Of a DNA stretch of 64,000 nucleotides, positions 26,901-41,900 are shown one piece after another. This stretch comes from Apostichopus japonicus (lineage: Eukaryota > Echinodermata > Holothuroidea > Aspidochirotida > Stichopodidae), in NCBI RefSeq assembly GCF_037975245.1, contig NC_092564.1, forward strand, positions 22,843,984-22,907,983, given 5' to 3'. The first letter of the stretch is position 1. Each line of letters starts with the position of its first letter. Position numbers and translations under genes: made by a program. The notes under the pieces are model-generated. The model saw only the letters and a program-made list of their open reading frames with translations. It ran no database searches and had not been told where the DNA came from.

Positions 26901-29900
26901 CTGAACAGAATAAAAGAACAATTCTAACATCAAACATATATACTTCAGCTGGAAATTTCATGTACACTTATAAAAGAGGCCTGCTGGAACAATCATGGTA
27001 TTGATCCTGACCTGCTACTAGCTGAATCAAGTTATCTCAATTTGGTTTTGAGGACCATATCTAAATATTAACTAAGTCAAGAATTAAAAAATAAACCAAT
27101 ATTTGTTTATTAAGGCTGACACGAGCAAACCCAATCTGGTGAATGTCTACCGAGTTACACTCCCATACTAGTCCACTCTGACCTGTTTAATTCCAAATGT
27201 GTACTTAATGAAGCAAGACAACCTATGCTGTACCACTGGAGAAGTATAGGTCATACTAAGGTTGGATGAAAGATAAACTAAACTCTACCATTATTGTAAT
27301 CCTCCGAAATTCTCCTTGTTACTTCGTGCGGTACTTTTATTGATGTCTTGACTTCACCGGCAGTTTGTTTTGTAGACTTTTGTAGATTAGGCGTCAGTAC
27401 TATTTTAGCTTGTGTGTCGAACTCTTCCTCGACGTTCCTATCTTTACCATCTCCGAAAGGAAGCTTGTATTCCACAGTTGCAAAAATAGAAATATCTATT
27501 TGTGCAACATTTGCAGCAATGTTCGGCGTCTCATGAGAGAAATTCTGGCCATTATTTCCTACGTTATCCAGCTGATGACTGAATGCCTGTAATATTTCTG
27601 AAGAAGCTTCCTGACTTATATTGAAATTGGAATCTTCGTTGCCTGATGCTGCTTGCACTACATTATCAATAGTATTTACAACGGCCACCGTTACCTATAT
27701 GCAGAGCAAGAAACAGGAAGATGTTAGACTAAGCTATCAGAATACATATCACATTGTTAATTGCTCCCTGTTAGTGAATTCCGTTATGAAAGTAGCTCAT
27801 TTACAAACAGATAGAATGCAAATATATTGGCTTCATTCAGTTGAATGTGTTATTAAGCATAAGATCATGTTCCATGATTTTCTTGTCATTTTGTTGCAAT
27901 AAACAGATGCTTGATTGTTTTACTAAATATCGCATTTGGTATCTATCCTCTAAAGCTTGACACGTTAACAGCTTTTTTATAATTTTAAATTACATTTGAC
28001 ATCAAGTAGTAACCTGACATACACCAAGAAAAGCAAGAAAGACGAATATGTCTGGTGGGATAATCCAATCTGCAATAGGATGGATTTCTATATTGCATTC
28101 AATTTAATAGTTCGGTATCTGGTTTAGTAAGTTCGTATATCCGTGATCGATTAATCGGTCTGTGTTACTCGGTTAGTTAGTTTCAATTGCCGAGCCTCAA
28201 AAATTTACATTAAGTTGATGAATTGTCCGAAGCGTTGATCTATTAATAATATCATTTATATGTCATGCTACATTCAATACACATAAAATTACGGTGTTGT
28301 ATAAGCATTGTCCCCCTTGTTTTGGGCCAGGGCCGTAAGTGGGGACAAGGGGGGCCAGATTATATAGATTCTATGTTGACAAATTGATTATCTCAACTAA
28401 CGTTATAGTCACAACTCTCTTCTGCTCTAAGTTGGCGACATACGTTTTGAGAGCCGCATGGAAACATATCATTCTTTTCAATGAGAGGCTCATCAAATTA
28501 ATGATAAATAACCTGAAAGATAATAACTTTTAAAATCGTTCACCAAAGCATGATATATCTGATTTACAGGTTGAGAGAACGATATTTGAAACTTTCCATA
28601 TGTCCCCAAGTTTATCAAAAAGTTGTGTCGTCACAAATTCACCTTACCTGAACCAAGTTATTTCTACAGCCTATATCACTTCTTTGGGATGTTTAAAAGT
28701 ATTATTTAAAGACCTAGCTATACGTTTGGTAAATATGCATACGTGCAGTGTCTGTATGAGGTATATGGTCTACCTAGATAAGATGTATAGACGCAGAGTG
28801 AATCCGTGATGTCATCGTTCAATTGTATGGTTTTGTAGGGGGAGGGGCATGAGGGGGTTCAGTGGTTGAGATAATTTTTGTTTCAACACTTAATCCATAT
28901 GAGCAGATGCTTTGGTGTAGTGCTGTTGTGAATGTTTCTGGTTATATGCAAGAAATATGGAAAGGTCTACAATAGCAGAACATGTTTACCTGGTCTGACG
29001 GGTCGTTGGCATTTGATACTTTTTCCAGACACTGTGCGACAATATCAATGTTTTCCTTTTCAATGGTCGGAGACTCAGTCAAATTAACCAAGACCTCAGC
29101 TACGTAAAAAGCATTATCAGTCGTTACATTTAACGTCTTGATCGTCTGTAAGACAAAAATGATATACTGACGTGAACTTGTAAAGATAAATGAATTGATC
29201 CTCCAGTTAACGTGATTCTTATTCGGGTCTGATCATTTAACACCCCACCACCACCACGGCTCCGAGCTCCCAGACCCCCTCCTCCAGGCCCTCCAGGCCC
29301 TCCATTCTCTCCCTCACATGGAACATATTTAGTGGTAGCTTCGTATACCTCATTCAGGTTCTGGTATCTAGCCCTGTCATTAGCTGCACCGTCGTCTTGT
29401 ACCTGAACAATTACAGGGTCGTCCCACACAGCCTCTGTGAACGTATCACCGGTACATCTGCAAGTGGCTTGTGATCTGTCTGTGAAAATTGATAACATAT
29501 TCTAATTATTTCTTTCTTTGCAAAAAAATCATGATTTCAAAGAAAAATTTAATAACAATTATACCCATCATATTTCGATCGTGTCCGTTGACTTTCTACT
29601 TGTAAAGATAATGAATATTCATAAAATCCAGAAAACCAGCGGACTTTATGAATCCTTGCCATGGTTCTTTTAACACCAATGAAGATGTGCATAGTTCCAA
29701 GTTATTCTCGTTTCTGACTTCATTTAATGAGCCTGGTCCTTGCACCGACGCGACTTTACATCACGTGTTTACACATCACGTGACCCGCTTGCAGATATAA
29801 TTTACGTTTGGAGTCCAGTTTACAAGGTGTTCCGAATTTGACCTCTGTTAAAGTTAAATGTTCTTGATTTTTTTCATAAATATAGAGGCTTGTTATCAGT

Positions 29901-32900
29901 AAAGTGGACCTTCTTAACACATTTCCAAGTTTATTAAGGTTGTAGCTCATTTACTACAGGGTCTTCGAATCTATTGAATTCAGATTTGAACCTTTGTCCA
30001 GCCTTAATGATGTTTGACCTGCACATGAAACAAAAGGCAATATTGCCTAGGTTTAAGGCTACTCACTTAGTTGGTTAACAAGTTCCTTTAACCCTAGACA
30101 AGGTATACAGAAATTAAATTTTACACAAAGACACGTACATGTATATATATGTGTGAATTACGTGATACTTTTGTTTGCAATGATGTTATGATTAACAGTA
30201 ACACAGGTTATTCCGAGTAGAATCAGTGCACAGCGTATCAGAAGAACATACCAATTATGCAGGAGAATACTTAATGTCCTATCCTCAATGTAGTCAATAC
30301 TTACCTGATGTCAAAGCCCTCTTGATAGAATTCACTTCAACACCAAGGAACGCGTTAGGGAATTCTATTTTGCCATACTCAGTATTAACGGTCCCTGTTT
30401 TACAGTAAGCTGCGTATAGAGATTTTAGATATAACGTTAAATGTCTAATTGTCCACAACATTTACTTTGTGTAATCATGTTAAGATTTATGCGTTAATTA
30501 TTTCATCTTAGTCGTGACAACAATTTAAACGTTCGTGATACTAAGCTGTATGTAAATACAAGTTAAGTCGATAGAAGGGAGGGTTCAGGACACGATTAAG
30601 CAATCAAATCATAAGTGATAAACTTGAACCCCTCCCCAACCCACCCACCCCCCTTCCCCCTCCGTTGACCCCAAACCTTTCCCCAACCTTTTGGGACACT
30701 CTTTCCCTTGAACGTTTCTTACTTTTAACCCTCTGATCCGAAAAAATAGCAAGTGTTATACGGAACTCCTCCAACGTCTTTCCACCCCATTGGGCCCTGC
30801 TCTCGTTGCGATCATTTCAGTGTAGGTTGTAGTTATGATAATTCAATACACAGCTGTATGCTATCCACATTCTGCCCTACTCTCGTAACAATCATTTTAA
30901 AAACTGCATACTATCCCCATTGGGCCCTGCACTCGTAATGATATTTTAACACATTGTATGCTATCGCCATTGGGCCCTGCTCTGGTTACGATCATTTGAT
31001 ACACTGTATACTATCCCCACTGGGCCCTGTTCTAGGTAAAATTATTTGATGCACTGTATGATATCCCCATTGGGCCCTGCTCTAGTCACGATCATTTGAT
31101 ACACTGTATGTCATCCCCACTGGGCCCAAGTCTAGGTAAAATTATTTGATGCACTGTATGATATCCCCATTGGGCCCTGCTCTAGTCACGATCATTTGAT
31201 ACACTGTATGTAATCCCCACTGGGCCCAAGTCTAGGTAAAATTATTTGATGCACTGTATGATATCCCCATTGGGCCCTGCTCTAGTTACGATCATTTAAT
31301 ACATTGCATGCTATCCCCATTGGGCCCTGCTGTCGTTACGATCATTTGATACACTGTATGATATCCCAATTGGGCCCTGCTCTTGTTACGATCATTTGAT
31401 ACACTGTATGCTATCCCACTGGGCCCTGCTCAAGTTAAGATCATTTGATGCTTGTATGTTATCCCCATTGGGTCCTGCTCTAGGTACAATCATTTGATAC
31501 ACTATGCTATCCCCATTGGAACCTGCTCTCGTTATGATAATTTGATACACTATATGCTATCCCCACTGGGCCCTGCTCTAGTTACGATCATTCGATACTT
31601 GTATGTTATCCCCATTGGGTCCTGCAGCTCTTGTTACAATAATTTGATACACTGTATGCTATCCCCATTGGGCCCTGTCCTAGTAACGATTATTTGATAC
31701 ATGGTATGCTAATCCCATTGGGTCCTTCCCTAGTTACGATCATTTAATACACTGTATGTTTTTCTACAATAACAATAGCAAAAAAGCAGTTTCGAAGTTT
31801 TACATTACAAAAGGATAAAATCTTTGCCATCACTCGCTTCATCCCTTACACCTTTCTTCCCGACACACGTATTGCGTGACAACTCTTACATTCAAAGTTC
31901 CAAATTGAGTGGGCAAAATTACAAGGGCAAGAATGTCACCAAAGTTTAAGATTGAGTAGATAGTCGAGCTGAATATATCAATCATTTTGAAGACTCACAG
32001 TTTGTTGTAATATTCCAGTCCTTCCATTTGTTTAGAATCTGAGTCAAGTTATAGTCAACGTTAAAGTCTTCCGCTTCTTGATTACTTTGTTTCTTGTAGA
32101 TGAATAGTTTAGATGAATCAGCTGCTTGCGTCACGTTATATCCTTCATTTACCAACTAAAAAAAATGAAATGGGGAGGGTTGAAATTGTTAACCTGGTTT
32201 GGTAGAGTGATTCAATTAAATCCAAGTATCTGGACATATGTCAGTGTAGATCATTTTTAAATACCAATATCTGATTATACAACCATGCTAGATACCATTA
32301 TATCCCCATGTCAGATACCACATTAAACTATGCTGGATACCGTTATAAGGTCATGCCAGATATCAGTATAAACCATGCTAGATACCAGCAAAAATCATGC
32401 CAGATACCAATATAAACCATGCTAAATACCAAATAAACCATGCCAGATAACATTAAAAGTCATGCCAGACATCAGTGTAAACCATGCTAAATACCAGTAT
32501 AAATCATGCCATTTACCAGTATAAACCATGCCAGCTACCAATATAAACCATGCCAGATACAAGTTTAAACCCATGCCAGATACCATAATAAAACCATGCC
32601 AGGTTCCACTTTAAAACCATGCTAGTTACAACATTAGAGTATGCTGGATACCGTTATAAGGCCATGCCAGATATCAGTATAAACCTTGTCAGGTACCAGT
32701 AAAAATCATGCCAGATACCAGTTTAAACCATGATGAAAACTAGTATAAACCATGCCATTTACCAGTATAAACCATACCATCTACCAGTATAAACCATGCC
32801 AGATGGCATAATAAAACCATGCTAGATACCAGTATAAACCATGCCAGATATCAGTATAAACAATGCCAGATACCATAATAAAACCATGCTAGATACCAGT

Positions 32901-35900
32901 ATAAACCATGCTAGATACCAGTATAAACCATGCCAGATACAAGTTTAAACAATGGCAGATACAAGTTTAAACCCCATTCCAGCTACCATTATAAAACCAT
33001 GCCAGATACTATTATAAAACCATGCTGAATACCACTATATTCCCATGACAGATACCTTTATACACCCATGACTGATATCACCCCTCTTCCTCTCGACACA
33101 TTCCCACACGTATCACCCAGACACATTGTATCTTAAACTAGAGGCTCTAAAGGAGTACTTACATAATGCTTCTTGAAGATACACCCTCGTTATGTAAATC
33201 AAACACTAAGCTCTTGATCCACCAAGCAATTTATTTTCATTTAGGAAAAATTGCAGTTGTTTTCGTTATTATCAAGTAAGGTTTTTTTTTTTGCACAGTT
33301 CAAAGAATAATAAAATAAACGTACCGTGCTACTGATGGTGGGGTCAATTGATTGGTTGAATACCGATAGAGTGAACTTCAAGTAATCTTTGTAGAAAAAT
33401 CACAAAACATTTAGTACTCGTATTTTCCTTTTTAACCATTGTGTTTATTATTCAAAATGATGATAATGATGAATATATTCAGTTTTTCTTCATTTTGGTG
33501 AATCATTTATATACTTTATGTGATGTCTTTACTTGAAATATTGGCTTGGAATATGAAAGTGGCATATAAATACTGATTATGTATCGAATATTTAACTGCA
33601 GGCATGCCCGTTGGGTGGTTATTGGGCTTCGTACAAACCTCTTCGCTCCGCCTCCCGCCCATCCCCTTAAACTTACGTTTAAATCATAAAGTGACCTCCA
33701 AATATATGAATAAATCATTAGTTTGTTGTACATATTACACACCAGACGAGCAGATGTGAATATGCTTTTTTTTATTAATAATAAGATGTGTAAAATTATA
33801 TCTCTTAAAGCATCATCACATGTGACCAAAGAAACTGTTTGAAGACCTACTGAATTTCTTGAAGATATATGTTCTTTGCAACAACAAAAAGAACATACCT
33901 ATAACCATCTGTTTCTCTGTTTGTCAATAACATGACATATTTCTTTATTTATATGATCAGACCCAAAATAGTAAAGAGTAGTTCCCTTACCACTAATGAC
34001 CAAGACCTGAGGCTCACTCTTAACGGTCGTGATGCCGATTGCTGTACACACATAGCTCCCTTGATTATCAAAGTTCGCGTTGAATCTAAGTTCTTTGTCA
34101 TCACTTACAGGTTTGTTTGACCCGACTCTCGTCCACGAAACCGATTCAGCATTCTTTGCATCGCACGATAAATTAAACGGCACGCCTAACTTCAGCCGGT
34201 GAAATGTTTTCTCCATGAGTTCCTTTTGAATTGTGGGAGGATCTGTTAAAGAGACAAATAATTTAACAAGTTACATTTTATCTTTCTTGGCTAGTTTTAC
34301 CACTCCCCCTCCCCCCCCCGCCTGCTCCCTCCAGTAATTTCCTAACAAACTTTGGTCTCCGTCTATATTAAATGGTTGTTTTGACGTGTGCTTAATGTCA
34401 TTGTGTAACCTAATGTCTACAAAGGCGCTCCATGTGTTAATAGGGACATTTTCGTATGAGAGAGCTACAACGACTGATATGGAATTTCAACCAACTTGAG
34501 TCACATTCAATTGTGTATTGTCTATGATATAGAGCTACAGACAAAACAAAGCTATTAACCAAACTGTCGGCAAATTCACATATTTCATATTTATCATAAC
34601 AAAAAGTTCAAACTAAGTAAATGAATGATGCACCCAGCTTATATATTTGTTAAATGTAGAAATTAGTTAGAAACAACTTCATTTTCTGGAGGAGAATGAG
34701 AACATTATGGTGCTTTCACAGTAGGTCAGAAATATTGCATTGAGTATGATAGCTAGGTTAGTTTAGTTTAGTTTAGTAAGAACAAGAAGGGGTTGGAAAG
34801 TCCGCATCAAAGACCCTTTGCAAAAAAAAAACTGAAAACAAAGACATTAAATTATGTTGTAATTCTGACAGGGACCAGGCATTCATAAAACCACTGACAC
34901 TTTGAGAAAAAAACAACCTACTCAGGCAAATCATTCCATTCGTTCACAACACTCAGGTAGTGGAAAAAAAAATTACAAACATCTATGACAAACCTTCTGC
35001 AACTTAAAACAATTACCTCTAATGTTCCTTCCATTGGATTAACTGAAAAAGTCACTTAATGTCAAGTTATCAAAACCGTTTATAATCTTGTCCACCTCAA
35101 TCCAACTTTTGGTGGTTTCTGAAAGGGAAAACTATGGAGTCATTTTTACCGACATTTTCAAATTGTGAGGGAGACCACGGATTGTAAATTCGGCGATGAC
35201 TATTACGCGAATCGCAAAACTATAACGTTCATATTCGTCCAACACGGCAACTTACAGAAACACTGTACTCAAAGCCGAAGACTTCGTTGCTACACATCCT
35301 TTGACCAGTGACGGCAGACCGTCATTTCTCAAAAAAGATATGCTTATTACTAAAATCGTTGGGTATGCACTGTATGTCAATATTAGAAAAGAACATTCAA
35401 CAGGAAGAAAAAAATTATCAAAGGAATATCAAAATTGTACTTGGTATTATTAACTTAGTAAATATTAATAACAATATGTAGATAGCATGTCTTTAAATGT
35501 TAAAACATGTTGTATTGAGATAGAAATTGGTAACCCCCTAGAGAATAGTCTATGTACCTGAAGCTTTGGTAAGTACCATTAGGTTGATAGGGGTAATGTG
35601 AGTTGCTTTAAATAAAAGCAAAAGTGGAAAATATATCTAAAACGAAAGTAACTGCTTGCATGACAGAAGACGTATCAGGAAGACACGTATTTAATATGCA
35701 TTCTGAAATAAGTTCTCATTCGACTACTCAAATATGTATATTATATGCCAACCATACCCATTACAAGTAGAACCCCTGTGACGAATCTTAGGCGGTACAG
35801 GTAGGATCCTTGCAATGTCAATGTCAACAAGCTATAAATACACAAAATAATGATATAGTAAAAGTAAATTAAAAATTAGACAAATTAATGAAATAGAAAT

Positions 35901-38900
35901 AACAAACTAAAATGTAAACAAAAGAATGGAATGGAAATAACTAAAAAAAATAGACAAAAGTAAAACAGAAGTATTGTACCTTAAATTATTTTGTATGCAT
36001 AAAATTTACGATCTGTTTCATTTGATTTTACATTGAAAAAACAGATGAATTATGGGGTTATATGGTCAATTCCATGATAAGGTCAACATCATACCAAAAA
36101 ATTTAAAATCATTGTACATTAAAATTGTATAAGTTTCCAATAAACAGAATACTTGTAGTTACTAAAAATATTTTTTTCACCCCCCGAAAAATCATTTGTT
36201 TGATTAAAGTCGGTAATAACAAATGGTTCCCGTAGTAACTAAATTATGAAATATACAGTGAAATTTCATTTTGTGCAGATTTGTACATAGTAATTGTGCT
36301 GTTCGCGATTTTTACATTGTCGTTTGCTTCTACGCCCTCTATTTTCGACGAGAAACGGAGCTTTGTTAGTTTCACGTGTTTAAGACAATCTGTCTGTCAC
36401 TGTCGGTATAGTTTCTGAAGTTCAGCTCACGGCGTAATTTGTTTGATATGATCATTAGTATGATGTTTTCTGGTGAGTTTTGAACCTATTTATATGTTGG
36501 TTTTTTCCTGTTAATGCAATGGTTTTTGAGTTATCCGTGTTTTAAGTTTACTCTTGTGGCCAGTGTTGTTCTGCCAGACAGTGCTATTGTTTGTGTATTA
36601 TGTATGCTAGTGTTACTGTGTTAAACTACAAGTTTCACGGTTGAATTTTTACAGTAGAATTTTCATATGTTAGGCTACAGTTTGGGTTTGAGAAATACAT
36701 TCATCGAGATGTATAGTTCTTACAGATAATTTTGAGGTACATGGCGTATACATGTGTGACCTGTTTCAGAGTTCATCGCTACTTTTATCACCTTGATTGT
36801 GAACCTTGGGTAATTAGTTTTTGTACATACAGAGCACTCGCTAAGGCACCTCCAATCGCCATTTTTCTTCTTGACTTATGAATATTCATGAGCTGGGATC
36901 TTCTCATCATTTTGCATGTGGTTTTGTTTTCTTCAAGTCGCTGTGTAGTCTTAGTGTTAGAGATAAGTGTTTTGTACTGCTTGTTTATTGTTTTGCCTCT
37001 TGAGGATTGTTTATTGTTGATTCCTTTTTTAGGTGACAGAATGACCGCTGAAAGATGTCGGATGTTTTAAGCTGAGTAGCTTGTGATTCAGGGACATTAA
37101 GAGCTAGGGGATAACATTCTGTAAGTGTTTTGCAGTACTTTTATATCTTCTCTTGAAGACATTGTTTCTGCCATTATAGCTTGTGCCCAGCAGTAGCTAT
37201 CATATTTTAAATTACAGTTGCTAAGTTGTTAAGCGATGCATACAGTTAAGATGTAACATTGTTTATCTTGTTGAAGTATTGTTGTTTATTCACCTACTGT
37301 TGTGTCACGTGCCGGCTGCCCACAATTTATGTATAAGAATATATTATGAAAGTCACAGGGATTTTGCTGCATGCCGTGTTACAAGTTATACATCAATTGA
37401 CAGAATTTATATGATCTTGTACCATTAAGTCTTTCTTCTGTCATTGTTTTGTATTATTATTATTATTAAACAAGTTTTTTCTATACGTTCATTGTGATAT
37501 TTAGATCATTCTGATTGGGTGTGTTGTATTATCTACATATGCCTTGGATTTGAGATGTGAACAATTGTTGTATGAGATAGCTAGATGTATTCTCATTTGT
37601 TAGATTGTATGCAGTGTGATGGGGTGTATGGTTGTTGCCAGTATGTATTCAGGTTTTCCTTGCTACCTTTAGCATCTTAAGGCTTAGTTGTTTCACCAGT
37701 CATCGACTGTGTTTATTTTCAATGTTTTCATGTACACATTAGTTATTAGTCTTTTGTTTATTTTTCAGTTTTACCGTTCATGAAATCGCATGATTTGAAG
37801 AGAAATTAAAGAAACGAAGCACAAATTTCGAGTTTCCCTTCATTTGGTTATCTGGTTGGTTACAGGCGCTCCGCACCCCAAGTCCAATTAACAGTAATCA
37901 TAGATATCATCAGTTTTTTGGACTAATTATATTTGCTATATAGCATAGTGCTCACATAATAGCTTCAATTTTTTTTCGACATAAAGACATTAGACAACAG
38001 TGGTGAATGGAAAACACCCTCGATTTACTGTCACGCGAGTCACAAAATTTATTGTTTTTGTGTTTTCCTCCTTGCCTGCACAATAGTTTAACTCCAAATA
38101 ATGAACATCAAGTCTTCACATAGATACCAAAAGGATTACTGAATTTTCCTTTTCAGAAGATATTCAAAGTTTGCGGAAAATCACCCTTTACAAATGTCAC
38201 GCGAGTCACGTCATGCGAGTCACATCAATTCAAGATAGTGTTTCTACCTATTTACTATGTGAAAATTACAGGGATATTATAGCTTGATGAATGAATCACT
38301 AATTAAAGATATCATATGCATTCCCCTTTAATTAGGCAACTTGAATAATATGGGCACACATAATTAGAATAATTAGAATAATTTCATTGAAATATCAGAA
38401 TTTAAATTCATGATTATTTATTCGCAATATTTTATTACCACATTTGGAAAGTGAGCATGTGTCATTTGATATTTTAGTAATAAACCAAAACATAATCTAT
38501 TTTAGTATCTGGCAATGCCATGTGCTATGACTTGACAACCTAAAGGTTTTAACTGCTCAATCATTCCCATAATCCTATGAGCGAATGTATCTTCTCAAAT
38601 ATTACACTTTTGGTTTATTCAAATATGACAAATGAGAATGGTAATTTGAATCACATTCTGATAGATGTTTCTTCTATAACTCTCATGAGTGACTTCAACA
38701 GACTAAATATTGTTATAAATATGAATTGACAAAATATTTTGCCTGAACAACTGTGTATATTACCTACTGTCTGCAGTCATGAGGGTAACTCTGGGACAAT
38801 AATATCATCTGGACATTCCCAAGGGAAGTACCTTTTGGACATTTTCTAGACCAATGAATGTTATATTTCACTATGCAAGATCTATACCTTCAATTCACTA

Positions 38901-41900
38901 CTGCATTTGGTCTAGAACTATCCGAAAAGTAAACTAGTCATGCGAGTCACGTTTTCTTGTCACACGAGTCACAATACATCTTCATCATTATTTTCATGCG
39001 TTACAACATTTTTCAAAGTTGCATATAGCAATTGAGGTAGAGGTGTTTTTCAACTTCAGTATGATTATAAAAAGTTATTGGAAACATTTTAATAAGACGT
39101 AAGAAATTGAACATTTGTGTGTGCACTCTGATTTTTGCTAATAGTAACTTTCATGCGAGTCACGTGTAGTTTTTCGCCAATTTCACCCCCAATACTTGAG
39201 GTATAAATATTTTTTGTATACTGTTGTAAGCATTAAGACGTACCTTCACTGACTACATAAATGCTTTTCTCCCAGTTAATTTCTTTATTTGTTTAATGAT
39301 ATCAAATAGAGAGGAATTTTAGTAAAAATGTCACACGAGTCACTGTGGAATTGACCATATAGCATCCTAACAGAACCATATTCAGCTAACATGTTTATCC
39401 AATGTAATTATACTCACCTAGTGACGGTGCCTCGGTGGTCGTTATTTCTGTCACGAAAGAGAAAAGACACATCACAGTACTTTTTTTAAAGTAGCAATGA
39501 ATTTGAACCTTGTACATAAAGGAAAGAACAAACATGGTAATTGTCGACGTTTCTGTATATGGTGCCCTGCATTCCTCATTCGCTTCCTCCAGCCCTACCC
39601 CATAAGAAGGTTCAATGTCTGAGCCTACAGACATACCAACAAACCTATGACCATACATAGAACAGTCAAATTAATCACCGCTTAGCTTTTGATTCAAAGA
39701 ACTGTTGAAGTTAATTACTTATTATTTCGTATGAACAAGCAGGGGAATACCCAAGATGCTCTCTTTGCTGAGAAAAGGAAAAGACAATTGAGTATCTCTT
39801 CTGGGAATGCAAACTAATTTCAATTTTTTTTCTTGATGCTGAGTGGTTTATATACTACAAAATTTTGTTTCTCAAAAGGAGACCTTTCCTTTGGGTACAA
39901 TCTTAAGCAATAATAATATTTGAAACACTTCTCGCAAAACATTTCATTTATTAAGAAACATTACTGTGTAAGACCCTAACTTTTCGGATTGTCTTTTCAA
40001 GTTCAAGTTTATGATGTATGTATGTACAGTAGATCCTCCTGCAAGCAGGAACCCGCGAAGAAGCCATCATTGGCTTATCAAAGCCACAAGCTGACCAACG
40101 TCAGTTGCTTATATTCATATTTAACATCCATGATTATGAATTGTAAATTGTAGACAACTCTGTAAATGGACAACATAGATTAATCTTGGAACTCGGGACC
40201 TATGATAATTTTTGGAATACTACTTACATAGAAGCAAATGTAAGACACCAATTGATAGCTTGACATTTGCTACAGTTACCAATGTATTCTTTTAAAGAGA
40301 AAAATAATTCAATACAATAAATAATTACCAAATTGATGGTCGCAAACGCTAAAGTATGTCTTCTAAAACATGTTGGCAATAAATCCAGGTGAAGGTGTCA
40401 GCCGCATACTTAAAATGATTTTTTCATTAAACCTGGAAGAATCTTCAAAACTGGTTTACACCGCAGTCATCACAAGTTTTCAATCAAGGAAGTAAAACAT
40501 CATCAATTGGTGTAGGTCACAAAGATAGTTCAGAAATAAGATCAAACCTTACAATAGCTTTGGTCACTTAAAATTGATATAGACCCATTCTAGTACTGAT
40601 CATTCACATAGCCAGTCTAAATCCAATTCATCTTAGTTTAACTATAGAGCTGGTTATCAACTTGTACATCTCTGTCGTCCCTTTCAGATTCTAAACCACT
40701 GAATTCTTGTCAAAGAGTACAGTATTTTGGGGTCGTTTCGTAAGTTGGAATGTTGTAAATCTCAGCACTTTTCTTAAGAAATGAGAGAAGAGAAGTAAAG
40801 AATTCATGCAGTCAACAGATTTAGTTTTCCACATCAGGAACAGAAATGATAAAACTTACTGGTTTATATATTTACGAGTGACCCACTTACCTGTCTCCCC
40901 ACAACCTAAGCACCGCATTCTACTGTGTCTAGTATGCCCTGGTAATCTTTTAACACTGTGCACCCTTACTGACCCCAAGTGAACTCCTTCTTATGAGACC
41001 ACTTCCAATCCAAAGTGGCCCCTGACGCGACCTCAGGGGGGGGGTGGCGGGTGGCGGGTATAACCCGCCACCCGCCAAGCTCGCGGAGAAGGAAAAATCT
41101 TACACTAACAAAGACTGCTGACACCTCCAGGCGGAGGGTGGACCCCCACCCCGAACCATCGGGGTGGGGGTCCGCCCTCCGTCACCCCGTAGGCGTGCCT
41201 CCCCCTACACTTACAGAGGCCTAATTGAACAAGGGGACGAGGCCCATACTACCTTAGATGGTAAAGGGTAACTTGGTAGACCAAAATAAGGAAAGAACAC
41301 TCACCGATAGACAAGTAGCCGCAGGCAACCCAGTGGGTGGTGATGTCTATCGAAGAGAACGCGAGGAGTCATGAGTCAGGTCAAACGACCGCTCCCCCGT
41401 CTGGCTGTGTCCCACCTCCCTCGGGGGAGGGTGGCGGGAATGGAGACAGGTAAGTGGGTCACTCGTAAATATATAAACCAGTAAGTTTTATCATATTTAC
41501 TTTGGTCCCCACTTACCTGTCTCCCACAACCTAAGCACCGAGTGGCACTGCCCAATGGTGGGAGGCCCGAGGGGTGGGACCCCCGGAGCTCGTATCACCG
41601 AGCGACCAAAGCCAAATCGGCCTGTGGTATGTCCGATAAGTAGCAGTCGACGAAGCGATTGGAGTCTTCCACGCCGTCTTGCAGATGTCCACTATCGGAA
41701 AGCCTGCGAACAGGGCTGTAGAAGCAGTGAAAACCCCTGCTGTTGTGAGCCATAGATCTGCCTGTACCTGCAGCCAGAAGGCGGATGGTTTCCACCAAAC
41801 AGCGGGACAAGGTATCCTCCCAGGCTGCTGAGTGAGGCACTCGAAGGAGGAAGAACAGAGATGTCGAAGTACCTAAGAAATCTTGTGTTCTGTTGAGGTA

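Noticed and set aside
29130-29290. Gly-rich continuation of the HRM exon frame (GGPGG segment)
   Set aside because: It lies beyond a good phase-0 donor (GAG/gtatac) and would break the phase match with the next exon; it is intron.
31452-31697. Plus-strand frame with repeated SPLGPALVTI peptide
   Set aside because: It only translates the 50-bp minisatellite; other units of the array carry stops and frame changes.
21100-33100. CRISPR-like array suggested by the regular repeats
   Set aside because: The repeats are head-to-tail minisatellites without unique spacers, in an animal intron.
36250-37865. Possible LTR (a late attaaa signal and a ttaca end followed by ggcgctccgcacccca, which resembles a primer-binding site)
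   Set aside because: No matching second LTR, no gag-pol sequence and no target duplication could be seen.
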